The position numbers were made by a program, and so were the translations under genes. 64,000 bases of DNA from positions 6,377,501 through 6,441,500 of the forward strand of contig NC_068975.1 of assembly GCF_016808095.1 (NCBI RefSeq). The letters are read 5' to 3'. Every line of letters begins with the position of its first letter. Position 1 is the stretch's first letter. Below the pieces are notes generated by a model. It was given only the letters and a program-made list of their open reading frames with translations, was not told the DNA's origin and ran no database searches. This DNA comes from Vigna angularis. Lineage: Eukaryota > Streptophyta > Magnoliopsida > Fabales > Fabaceae. Shown here one piece after another: positions 37,251 to 47,548 of this stretch.

Positions 37251-38084
37251 AAATGCAATTGGATGCATCTCTGTTCCGGAATCTAAAAGCCTTGGATTAA
37301 ATGCAATTGGAAGAACAATACTTCTTTTTCCCATGATTTGAAAAGTCCACACATCTTTTCACTTTTGATCAATTATTGATGTGGTTGAACGTTTATCTTA
37401 ATTGCTTTTTTGCATGAATAATTGGAAGCATTGTACCGTAAATATCAATTCCAACCGTAATTGATTTGATTGGCATGGTTATAGATAGATGTACATGATT
37501 CATAAGTCAAAATTAACCTGTCAAATACTAAATGAGTTGATTTATATAAATGATTTTTTCCTTTATATTAACCTGTCAAAATTAACGTTTCAAGTTGGCT
37601 TTATATTCCTTTATTGCTATTTTTTCCAATAAATCTCTTAATTATTTGATTGATTAAATATTAGTGAATATAATATTTAAGTTAATTAGATTTTTCCAGT
37701 AAGATCGAGTTTGATTATTGCACAGATAAAGAGATGAGATATGAGTGTATAAATCAAATTTTGTATTTGATTTTATCAAATATAGATAGCGTTTTGTGAA
37801 TTTTGATAGGAGTATAAAGTTTGATTATTGCACATATCTTACCCATCATATTTGCTAATTATGTGGGCATAAAGCTATTTGTGTCTTGTTTATTTTTCAA
37901 TACTAAAGTCTTGCATCATAAATTTCAATTATATTCTCTACCAATCTTTTATGATTCTGCATCTTAACTGATTTTTCTGATCATACTTTCTTGTCAACCA
38001 TCATAATTGAGTGTTTGGTTATGGGTAATTGATCAGAAAATTGCATCTTCTCATCTTGCAGAAGTAACCGTTTTACTTATGTTC

Positions 38085-38300
38085 AGAACAGAACAAGATT
38101 TGTGTCTTTGGGTGCTGTGAGCAATGATTTAGTTGAAGAGAGTGTGGAAGGTGATGACCTAAGGAGCAGAATCTTGAGGCTAAGGCTCCCCAAGCGAAGC
38201 GCCACAAACATTCTTCAGAAGTGGGTCCTTCAAGGGAATCCTGTTACGCTCTCTCAGCTTCGAGATATTTCCAAAGAGCTTCGAAGATCACAAGGGAAAG
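38085..38300 (+). pseudogene. Captured N-terminal exon piece of a PPR gene
   Basis: The frame reads DDLRSRILRLRLPKRSATN, QKWVLQGNPVTLSQLRDISK, ELRRSQ, which is the region just before the first repeats of P-class mitochondrial pentatricopeptide proteins. It breaks off at RRSQG near 38297, where the family continues into KHALEVSEWM-type sequence. Plus-strand orientation, like the CRK pieces. No start codon of the source gene is retained. Confidence 0.75.
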
Positions 38301-38606
38301 TAGTGCAATTGCTGTTTGTTTTGTCATATCATGCAGTATGTATTAGATTCGTTTGGTTAATTGTAGGTGTAGTGCATTAGGAATTCAATTTTACACGTTG
38401 CTATTATTCGGTCAAATTGACCTGTGTGCTTAAGCTGGTCGGTGAACTTGTTCTAATGCATTCACAAATTGTGTTTTTTTAATTGGATAAGTGCAGATTT
38501 TTCAGAGAAATAAATGAGCTGTTATAGTGAATTGGAATTTGTCTTGTGATAAGTGAGCTGTCATAGAGAAATAAAGAGAAATAAATGAGCTATTATGTGA
38601 TACTGT

Positions 38607-38892
38607 CTTTCGGTAATTACCGAAGGCTTCTGTCCTTCGGTAATTACCGAAGGCTTCTGTCCTTCGGTAATTACCGAAGGCTTCTGTCCTTCGGTAATTA
38701 CCGAAGGCTTCTGTCCTTCGGTAATTACCGAAGGCTTCTGTCCTTCGGTAATTACCGAGGGCCGTAGGCCGTCGGTAATGGTTAGCGACAACATGTTTAC
38801 CGACGGTCTAATAGCCGTCGCTAATCCCTCGGTAAATTGTCATTATCGACGGCTTTTGGATGTTACCGAAGGATTCTGGCCTTCGATAATGC
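38607..38892. repeat. Right subterminal tandem repeats of the CACTA element
   Basis: About five and a half perfect copies of a 27-bp unit, TTACCGAAGGCTTCTGTCC plus TTCGGTAA, at about 38607-38757, then diverged copies (GAGGGCCGTAGGCCGTCGG) to 38892. Each unit is an inverted repeat with arms TTACCGAAGG and CCTTCGGTAA. Open frames over it on both strands are by-products. Confidence 0.95.
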
Positions 38893-39349
38893 CCTCTTTT
38901 TTTGTAGTGTGGGTCCTTGTGTGTCTAGGAATCTTTTCCTTTAATTCCAAAGCTGAATGAGTGTTTTGGACAGCAGAGAAAGGCTCTTAGTGAGAGTATT
39001 TCGAAAATTCTAAGTGTGCTAAGTGTGGAGGTTGTCTTGGCCTGTGAAAGAAGAGAGGGATTCCAAGAAACTAGAGTTCTACCAAGGTTGTGGAAGAGAT
39101 CAAGTTAAAGTGTTCAAAGCTAAAGGTAAGGGGGTTTAACTTGGGATATAACATAGTGTATGATGGGTAGAAGGTAATCATATAAAGTTGTTTCATGCTT
39201 TCTTCCTTGTGTGTTGAGATTAAATTTAACATGTTGAAGCATGTGTTTTTCTTCTTGGTTGTGAGTTTTATGAGTTTTGAGTATAACATGAGTTTTGGAT
39301 ATAAAACACAAAATCTAAAACTGAACTGTTGCGATTTTTCCCAGATTTA

Positions 39350-40260
39350 TTTGAGACCCTTCCCGATATCCAAATTAGTCTTGTGAGTAGTAAAATTAAA
39401 GATAATTGAGACTAGTTTCCAGGAAATCAAGAATCAACTCAATTGGAGTTCGGTAGAGAGAGTAATAAGCAAAACAGTCATCATAGGTCAAAACTGAGAA
39501 GATCAGAGCCTGGTTAAATTTTCCGCTTTTTAATGATTTTACTGCAGCTAGCCCTGTAGTCCAAAAATTTAGATTTATATCTCCAAAGAAATATATTTGA
39601 GTCTAGTTTCCAGAAAAGCAAGAATCAACTCAATTGGAGTTCGGTAGAGAGAGTAATGAGCAAAAGAGTCATCAAAGGTCAAAGCTGAACATACCTGAGC
39701 TTGATTAACGTTTCCGAGTTTTAATGATTTTACTGCAGCTAGCCCTGTAGTCCAAAAATTTATATTTACATCTCCAAAGAAAGATATTTGAGTCTAGTTT
39801 CCAGAAAAGCAAGAAGCAACTCAATTGGAGTTCGGTAGAGAGAGTAATGAGCAAAAGAGTCATCAAAGGTCAAAGCTGAACATACCTGAGCGTGATTAAC
39901 GTTTCTGAGTTTTAATGATTTTACTGCAGCTAGCCCTGTAGTCCCAAAATTTAGATTTATATCTCCAAAGAAAGATATTTGAGTCTAGTTTCCAGAAAAG
40001 CAAGAATCAACTCAATTGGAGTTCGGTAGAGAGAGTAATGAGCAAAAGAGTCATGAAAGGTCAAAACTGAGAAGACCAGAGCGTGGTTAAATTTTCCGCT
40101 TTTTAATAATTTTACTGCAGCTAGATCTGTAGTCCAAAAATTTAGAATTATATGTCCAAAGAAAGATATTTGAGTCTAGTTTCCAATAAAAAAGAAATGA
40201 ACTCATTTGGAGTTATGTACAGAGAATTATGAGTAAAATAACAAGCAAAGGTCAGTGTGG
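39350..40260. repeat. 191-bp tandem repeat array in the level-2 LTR
   Basis: The word ACTGCAGCTAG recurs at 39541, 39732, 39923 and 40114, an exact 191-bp period. Each unit has TTTGAGTCTAGTTTCC, CAACTCAATTGGAGTTCGGT and AGAGTCATCAAAGGTCAAA. About four and a half units; the first and last are more diverged. Confidence 0.95.
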
Positions 40261-40328
40261 ACAGCATTCAATTTTTACTCGTTGGGAATACTTATCTACA
40301 CTCTTTGGCCAAGAGTGTGGGTAAGAGG

Positions 40329-41578
40329 TGATGGACAAATTTATGATCACCAAAATATGATGTCACAAACTTGTTTTACAATCGGCAAGTATGACCGAAT
40401 CGTTCAAGTAATAAACTTGGTAAGACCAAGTATCGTTCTCCCAAAGAACTCACGGCCTAGTTTAGTTATGTGATTCTTTGATTAGCTAAGACTTAAGAAC
40501 AAAATAATTGAATTTTATAATGCAAAACACGAAAATAAATATGTATGCATGAGGTTGATCAATGGCTAAAACAAAAGACAAGCACTTTCAATGAAATATA
40601 TTGATGAATATGTTGTTGGGGGTCAATTTCATCTTATCCACTCTCATATATTTTAGGAATTCAACATTCAAGTCATCATTGTTAATGCCTCTCTCTAAAT
40701 TACCTTGTCAAGAAGGCCTATCCCCAATTACGAGTTCATACAATTCCTAGCATTCCTAATAATTAGTTCTTTTAACACAGGAGCTTAACGACAACCAATA
40801 TACTATTGGGAGTAATTCCCCGGATCTAGACTTCCCCGTACGTTCCCGTATCGACAAAACCAATAATCATGCATTGAATGAGTTAAACAAAGCAAGCTTT
40901 GAGCAAAGAGGAAAAACCCTATCTAATGATGAAAGAAAGCATAAGTCTTAGATTAAGATGCAAGCACAAATTCCATATATGCGAGCTTCAAAAGATTACA
41001 TTGATTCCCCAACAAACATACAAGATTTAGTTCACCATATTCATGCTGAACCTAGATGAACAATAATGAAAGAATGAAGGATAAAACCCTAGAAAGGTGA
41101 AGAGGTAGCCTGAGCATCCAAGATCCTCCTTCAAAGGGGTGGAAGAGAGAGTGTTTGCTTCGTCTTTGCCAAAGATATCAACCCTAAGACATCTAAGTCT
41201 TTAAATAGGACATAAAAATAATAGAAAACGGGTCTAGGCCTAAACAGATCTTAAAATCGCATAAAACTGGCCCAAAGTCTGGTTGACTTTTTTCGTATTC
41301 TGGTTGACAGGTTGACTTTTCTGGTTGACTGGTTGACTTTTCTGGTTTCTGGTTGACTTTTCAGCACTCCAATCATTCGGTACTTCAATTCTTCTTTCAA
41401 ATCATTCAATTAGCCTACAAAATAAAGGGAATCTTGCACAAAACCATTAAATTCACTTTCAACTCTCTTATTCACAAAACTAAAGTAAAAATATGAGTTC
41501 AAGCTAGTTTCTAAGTCTTAAAGGTTGCTTTTAGTATTAATTTTAAGCATAAAAATAACAGTTTTTCAACTGTTATCA
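40329..41578 (-). repeat. 3' LTR of the level 3b element (1,250 bp)
   Basis: Pairs with 45132-46413. The GGTTGACTTTTCTGGTTGACT array (GTCAACC on the sense strand) lies at 41280-41370 and is about 30 bp shorter than in the 5' LTR. Confidence 0.95.
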
Positions 41579-43479
41579 CAACCCCAAACTTAGAACTTTG
41601 CTTGTCCTCAAGCAAACAAGATGTAACTCAATCTTCTACCAATTCATATAATGGTTCACTCATTCAAAAATCTTCTTTTCAAGATAAGTAAAGACTTCAA
41701 TCAAGCTTATGACCAAGATTTCAATCAAGACGTGCACATGCTTTAGTGTTCACAAAGTCATTTAAATTCCAACAAATTCTATTTTTCATGAATGATCAAT
41801 CAATTAAGCATGGATGTTCATGTGCTCATGGAATATTTTCTCACTAGGTAAAGTGTTTCACTCACACACAAGTGTATAAGAGGTAATCACTCATTCACTC
41901 TACTATCACAATGTCACATGAATCAACTTTGCCTTTCATTTTACCACAATCAAAAACATTCACAAGCATGCATCATCACAAGGACTTTTCAATGGCTTAT
42001 AATGTGGCTGGGCTAAGAAGAAAATTGGTTTTTCTAGATCACAAAATCCTTGAGTTAAGAGAATCATCACAACACAATTTTTCTTATTCTTCCCAACTTG
42101 CCTTTGCATTTGCATTGAGCTTTGCTTCTTTTTCTTTTCTTTTCTTTTTTTTTTCTTTGCATATTCTTACTTTTAGCTCTTAGCTCAATGCTTTTCCTTT
42201 TTCATGTTTTCCCAACAACCCCAAACTTGAACATTTAACAGTACCACACAAGATCTTCTACTTAACTCAAGGTAAAGACTTTCAATCAAGGGTTTTCAGT
42301 GTATGTTCAAGGCTAAGGGTTCAAAGGATAGAACACAAAGTGTTCTCTTTTAGTGGGCTAACTTTATGAATTTGGCCACTAAAAAGGGTTCCAACAAACG
42401 GCCTTGATCACATGATGCAAAATAAGCAATTGATTCAATCATAGAAAACCTAGGCAAAGTCATCCATGCTTTCAAAGTAATAACATTCAATCATACCAAA
42501 AACTCTGGAGCTCAAAACCTCACATATACGCTCATTCACATTTGACATACACATCCTACTTAATTTCACAATCACAATCATGATATCATGCATTTGTTCA
42601 CAAAGCTTGTGAATCACCTGTATAAGCATTTTATGTGCACATCTATCTCAACATGAATCACTCGATAAGCATCATCAAGCATTACTTATCAAACAATCAC
42701 AGTTAATAGCAAACCATCACACAAACCAGGTGTCCAATAGAGTACATCAAACCCTAATCTAAAAACAAAAACAAATAAGTTCAGAAAACTTAAACCAACA
42801 AAAGCATAAGCATATGATAGCATTCATCAGTAAATGCTATCTCAGCTCCTCATCAATCTGAGCTGTCCTCTGTATCTTCCTTCTTCTTGGATCTTATAGT
42901 CTTGATTCTTTTTGCCCGATGAGGAGGCCATCCCTGCATCAAACATAATTCACAAAACCAAAAGATACATTGTTAAGCATTAGTAAACCATAATGAAGAA
43001 ATCAGCCCCTTCAATGATGCTCTCTCCCAACCCCAAACTTAGATGGAAAACTAGTGAGAAAGTGAGTGAAAGGGAGATTTTTTCAAAAGGGAAGAGGGAA
43101 AAGATGTGGAGAACCTTGGAAAAGGTATGTAGGAGTGTGTGTGCAGAGAAGAGCCTGAAAGTATGAGCAAATGCGCAGCTTAGGGTATAAAAATACCCTA
43201 ATGGGCTCGAGTCCCGCTAAGGGGAAACTAAAGCCCATCTGCGAGAGTACCGCTCAGCGGTAAGTTGCCGCTCAACGGCACTTTCGTGATGTGCTCTTCT
43301 CCTTCTTTTCTTAACCTACGTGCCTCCTAGACATGCCCCTCACTGGTTCCCTGCAATTCAATGTTTAAAATACTTATGCAAACCCTAACTAAAATAAAAC
43401 AAACAAAAACAATCAATCAACTGGGTTGCCTCCCAGGTAGCGCTTGTTTAACGTCACGAGCCTGACCCAAAATCCACCA

Positions 43480-43640
43480 ACACCCATCAGTAGGTGTTAC
43501 AGACTTACCAGCACCCATCAGTAGGTGCAAAATTTTCTCACCAACACCCATCAGTAGGTGTTACAAACTTAGTATCCTTCAGTAGATACTTAACCACCTA
43601 GCATCCTTCAGTAGATGCTGTATCCAACAAAATATTTACA
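43480..43640. repeat. Short repeats in the internal region
   Basis: About five copies of a 30-40 bp unit, CACCCATCAGTAGGTGTTAC and its variant CATCCTTCAGTAGATGCT. On both sides lie copies of GGGTTGCCTCCCAG..AGCGCT..TTAACGTCA..AGC..TGACCCA (43425-43470 and 43698-43745), a word common downstream of gag in Athila/Tat elements. Confidence 0.85.
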
Positions 43641-43663
43641 AAATAATGTCCACAAATTAAAAG

Positions 43664-44611
43664 TTACAAAACCAAATCAAAAGTTTTTAAATCCACTGGG
43701 TTGCCTCCCAGCAAGCGCTCTTTTAACGTCATTAGCTTGACCCAGTAAAGCTCAAGTTCCTTCTTCTTTTTCTTCTTTCTACTGAACTTCTTCAGAAATT
43801 TGATCAAACCAGGAACCTGTTGCAGTGTCTCAATCATAGGAACTTTAATCTCCAATTTCTTGAAGATTTCCATAAAGCACTTAAATTTCTTTTCCTTCCT
43901 ATGATTCTTCTTTAGATGAGGATGGGATTTTTCATATGATTCCTTCTTCTTTCCTCTCATCTTCTTTTTCTTATGCTTCCTCTCCCCAAATTTTCTCTTT
44001 TTCTTTTCTCTTATTTTTTTCTTCCCTTCTCTTTTTCTTCTCAACTTCTTTATTTTCACACAAATTTTCTTCCTCTCTTCTCTCTCAACCACTTCTTTTT
44101 CATCATCTTTATCTTTCTCACTCAACTCTTCTTTTTCTTCTCTCTCTATCTTTTCCTCATCTCTCTCTATTTTTTTCTCAGCAAAAATCTTGTCACTTTC
44201 AGTAACAATGGCTTGACCTTCCTCCTTAAGGTTAACTTCAGTATTAACCTTAACATTCAATTTTTGACTAATGAAACAAAGGTGCATCTCCATCCTTTTA
44301 CATGATTCTTCAATGCTTTTCTGAGTAAAGTCGGAATTTTTCAAAAATTGTTGAAGGGTGTCATCCAAATTTACTGATGGAGAGGGTTGTTGCTGCCATT
44401 GTTGTGGTGGCGGCCTATCAAATTCTTCGGTAGCTTGAGTGGTTTTGTGATGACAATCAGGTATCTGTATGTACTGTTGAACTGCCTCCTCCAATGTTAT
44501 CCTTCTTCCAGATAGAGAGGGTTTTTTCTGCCTTTGTTGTGGTGGTAGATTCTTAAATTGTTCGACAGCTTGCCAAAATTGATCATTATCCATGCTTGAG
44601 TGAGATCCCAC
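43664..44611 (-). CDS. Gag-derived 315-aa protein of the non-autonomous element
   Basis: An uninterrupted frame starting at ATG 44611. The N-terminal third is Gln/Pro-rich with coiled-coil-like stretches (LDDTLQQFLKNSDF, CKRMEMHLCFISQKL). The middle (about residues 140-235) is almost only Lys, Glu and Arg. The C-terminus has KCFMEIFKKLEIKVPMIETL then PGLIKFLKKF, which is the region after the Gag core in Athila/Tat elements. There is no Gag capsid core and no zinc knuckle, so packaging by this protein alone is unlikely. It remains open despite having no enzymes beside it. It may be a passive remnant or a product that helps the element use a partner's proteins; the sequence does not decide. Confidence 0.7.
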   Translation of the reverse strand: MGSHSSMDNDQFWQAVEQFKNLPPQQRQKKPSLSGRRITLEEAVQQYIQIPDCHHKTTQATEEFDRPPPQQWQQQPSPSVNLDDTLQQFLKNSDFTQKSIEESCKRMEMHLCFISQKLNVKVNTEVNLKEEGQAIVTESDKIFAEKKIERDEEKIEREEKEELSEKDKDDEKEVVEREERKKICVKIKKLRRKREGKKKIREKKKRKFGERKHKKKKMRGKKKESYEKSHPHLKKNHRKEKKFKCFMEIFKKLEIKVPMIETLQQVPGLIKFLKKFSRKKKKKKELELYWVKLMTLKERLLGGNPVDLKTFDLVL

Positions 44612-44764
44612 CAGTGATTGAAATTACCTTAGTAGAATTGAGTGCCTATTAAATTCTTGTTCGAATTGCATCCTGCAAACATTAGGCACAAAACTCTAGA
44701 AAATATTTGTTAGCACAAAAAAGATATAGGAGAAGATATAGATTCAGAATATAAAAGATTCAGA

Positions 44765-45045
44765 GGATAAGATAAAATAATATAATATAAAATAAAATAA
44801 AATAAAATTTAATCTAATCAAATAACATAAAATAAAATCTAATCTAATCAAATCAAATAAAATTTAATCTAATCAAATAAAATAAAATAAAATAAAATCA
44901 AATAAGATAAAATAAAAATAAAATCAAATCAAATCAAATCAAATCAAATCAAATAAGATAAAATCAAATCAAATCAAATAAAATCAAATAAAATAAAATC
45001 AAATAAAATAAAACCAAATCAAATAAAAACCGAAAATAAAAACAG
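44765..45045. repeat. AAATC/AAATA pentanucleotide-type low-complexity tract
   Basis: About 280 bp made of AAATC, AAATA and AAAATA words, between the primer site and the gag-derived frame of the minus-strand element. It lies in the leader of the element RNA. Confidence 0.95.
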
Positions 45046-45107
45046 AAATTCAAAATTAAAGTCAAAGATAATCAATAATCACACAAATTAACCAGTTAAA
45101 CCACGAG

Positions 45108-45125
45108 TCCCCGGCAACGGCGCCA
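45108..45125 (-). other. Primer binding site, tRNA-Asp type
   Basis: On the minus strand TGGCGCCGTTGCCGGGGA lies 6 nt downstream of the 5' LTR. It is the exact complement of the 3' end of plant tRNA-Asp plus CCA, used by Athila/Tat-type elements. Confidence 0.95.
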
Positions 45126-45131
45126 AAAACT

Positions 45132-46413
45132 TGATGGACAAATTTATGATCACCAAAATATGATGTCACAAACTTGTTTTACAATCGACAAGTATGACCG
45201 AATCGTTCAAGTAATAAACTTGGTAAGACCAAGTATCGTTCTCCCAAAGGACTCACGGCCTAGTTTAGTTATGTGATTCTTTGATTAGTTAAGACTTAAG
45301 AACAAAATAATTGAATTTTATAATGCAAAAGACGAAAATAAATATGTATGCATGAGGTTGATCAATGGCTAAAACAAAAGACAAGCACTTTTAATGAAAT
45401 ATATTGATGAATATGTTGTTGGGGGTCAATTTCATCTTATCCACTCTCATATATTTTAGGAATTCAACATTCAAGTCATCATTGTTAATGCCACTCTCTA
45501 AATTACCTTGTCAAGAAGGCCTATCCCCAATTACGAGTTCATACAATTCCTAGCATTCCTAATAATTAGTTCTTTTAGCACAGGAGCTTAACGACAACCA
45601 ATATACTATTGGGAGTAATTCCCCGGATCTAGACTTCCCCGTACGTTCCCGTATCGACAAAACCAATAATCATGCATTGAATGAGTTAAACAAAGCAAGC
45701 TTTGAGCAAAGAGGAAAAACCCTAACTAATGATGAAATAAAGCATAAGTCTTAGATTAAGATGCAAGCACAAATTCCATATATGAGAGCTTCAAAAGATT
45801 ACATTGATTCCCCAACAAACATACAAGATTTAGTTCACCATATTCATGGTGAACCTAGATGAACAATAATGAAAGAATGAAGGATAAAACCCTAGAAAGG
45901 TGAAGAGGTAGCCTGAGCATCCAAGATCCTCCTTCAAAGGGGTGGAAGAGAGAGTGTTTGCTTCGTCTTTGCCAAAGATACCAACCCTAAGACATCTAAG
46001 TCTTTAAATAGGACATAAAAATATTAGAAAACGGGTCCAGGCCCAAACAGATCATAAAATCGCATAAAACTGGCCCAAAACTCGTCTGGTTGACTTTTTT
46101 CGTATTCTGGTTGACAGGTTGACTTTTCTGGTTGACTGGTTGACTTTTCTGGTTGACTGGTTGACTTTTCTGGTTTCTGGTTTCTGGTTGACTTTTCAGC
46201 ACTCCAATCATTCGGTACTTCAATTCTTCTTTCAAATCATTCAATTAGCCTACAAAATAAAGGGAATCTTGCACAAAACCATTAAATTCACTTTCAACTC
46301 TCTTATTCACAAAACTAAAGTAAAAATATGAGTTCAAGGTAGTTTCTAAGTCTTAAAGATTGCTTTTAGTATTAATTTTAAGCATAAAAATAACAGTTTT
46401 TCAACTGTTATCA
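45132..46413 (-). repeat. 5' LTR of the level 3b element (1,282 bp)
   Basis: Pairs with 40329-41578. The GTCAACC-type array is at 46085-46200. The start of the LTR on its own strand carries an AACAGTT..AACTGTT hairpin. Confidence 0.95.
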
Positions 46414-47548
46414 AGAGGGTATTGAGAATTCTCTTCCATTGTTGGAAGAGTAAAGAATGAATTATGAGAATGAGAGGAGTGAAAGAGATTGAGGTTCGAG
46501 TGTGATGGTAAAACTGTGAGAGCAAGCGTTCTGTCATTTCCTTAGAATTCTTATCGAATCGATGGTGTTCGTATTGCGATACGATAGTGTGTGAGTCTTT
46601 GCGGAGACTGAGATTCGAGTGTCACCCTTTCCTCGTGCGCGGGGACTAGAGGGGGTTGAATGTCTCGCCCAATGACTTCGGCTCGTGTGAGTATAGTGCT
46701 CGGTGGGTGCGCCTAACCGAAGTTTTTACTCGTAATTCCTTGAGAGGTCGGGGAGATAGGTCTGAAGTTGCGATGAAAGACGGCTCGAATCGCCCTGTTT
46801 TGCGAAACAGGTTTGATACGACAAAATTCAAGGAAACAACAGAAGCTTGAGTAAATGATTGAGTTGTGAGCTTAATACTGTGATGTATAGTAATATTATG
46901 ACCTTGATAGTCTGAGTGGTGATGATCTGAGTTACGAGTTGAATATTGTGTTGTATTGTAAGGTTGTGACTAGGATACTCTAAGTTATGATATTTTGATA
47001 TTTTGGAATTATATGCTATGTTAGGTTCCTCGTTACTCACCCTGAAATGTTGTGGTTGTGGTTTCCACCTACGATGATCGTACTTGTACGGGAGTAGATG
47101 GCGTTGCAGATGAGGCAGAGATGAAGTAGCACGACGAGAGTTTATGGGAATGACTATGGGGGACTTATCATGTTTTAAGTAATTTTATGTCTTTGAATAT
47201 TGAATTTGATATTTGTAAGGTTTTAACTTTATGTTGTAAGACGCTTAAACTTTTGATGGTTTAGTTCCGCGATGTTAATATAAAAAAAAATTGGCGTAAA
47301 AGTTTTGATTTCGTTATTTTCTAGTGGCACCCTGATAAGGGGTGTTACATTTTGCATATTAAACTCCTCTTATTTCGTTCTTAAGTCTTAGCTAATCAAC
47401 GAATCACATAACTAAATTAGGCCGTGAGTCCTTTGGGAGAACGATACTTGGTCTTACCGAGTTTATTACTTGAAACGATTCGGTCACACTTGCCGATTGT
47501 TCAACAAGTTTGTGGCGCCATATTTCGGTGTTCATAAATTTGTCATCA

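Larger units (their letters stand above)
34726..38909. mobile_element. Nest level 3a: non-autonomous CACTA transposon with captured gene pieces
   Basis: The ends are CACTACAATAAAA and TTTTTTTGTAGTG, the CACTA terminal inverted repeat, flanked by the 3-bp duplication TGG (34723-34725, 38910-38912). Length is 4,184 bp. Subterminal repeats built on TTACCGAAGG/CCTTCGGTAA lie inside both ends (34746-34826, 38607-38892). No TNPD/TNPA-like transposase was seen. Instead the interior holds fragments of an EXORDIUM-like gene, a cysteine-rich receptor-like kinase gene and a PPR gene, plus a leader-like segment. It would need a transposase supplied elsewhere (inference). Confidence 0.95.
40329..46413 (-). 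mobile_element. Nest level 3b: complete non-autonomous LTR retrotransposon, TSD AGAGG
   Basis: LTRs at 40329-41578 (3') and 45132-46413 (5') start and end as TGATGGACAAATTT and CAACTGTTATCA on the plus strand. The duplication AGAGG lies at 40324-40328 and 46414-46418. The LTRs differ by roughly 1 percent by eye plus one repeat-number change in the GTCAACC array, so the insertion is recent. It has a tRNA-Asp primer site and a single gag-derived frame but no protease, reverse transcriptase or integrase. It belongs to the same LTR family as the level-1 element and several solo LTRs in the window. Confidence 0.96.
34294..47349 (+). mobile_element. Nest level 2: gypsy solo LTR, TSD TTTTG, carrying two nested elements
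   Basis: It starts TGTAAGACCCTAGAACCCCA (34294) and ends AAGGGGTGTTACA (47349), flanked by TTTTG at 34289-34293 and 47350-47354. Without the two nested elements it is about 2.8 kb. It is related to the minus-strand remnant at 9097-10341. The left part carries a 191-bp tandem array (39350-40260). Confidence 0.93.
31759..47548 (+). mobile_element. Nest level 1: deleted TGATAACAG-family LTR retrotransposon, TSD CGAGA
   Basis: TGATAACAG at 31759 and GTCATCA at 47548 are flanked by CGAGA (31754-31758, 47549-47553). The 5' LTR is complete only to about 32150 and then jumps into internal sequence that matches, in reverse, 42700-41579 of the related element at 40329-46413. A GTTTGGGGTTG tract precedes the 3' LTR, which starts at 33232 and is itself split at 34293/47355. 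No coding region remains. One GTCAACC array lies in each LTR (31975-32075, 33445-33530). Confidence 0.92.

Noticed and set aside
36720..38300. CRK kinase and PPR exons as one functional host gene
   Set aside because: Each match is a fragment broken off inside a domain, from unrelated families, enclosed by CACTA ends with a TGG duplication.
38561..38794. Repeat array at 38607-38760 as a CRISPR-like array, and its open frames as a repeat protein
   Set aside because: Units are contiguous 27-bp palindromes without spacers, inside a plant CACTA element end; the frames are by-products.
43936..44305. Ser/Phe/Leu-rich plus-strand frames, possibly membrane proteins
   Set aside because: They are the antisense of the Lys/Glu-rich gag-derived frame on the minus strand.
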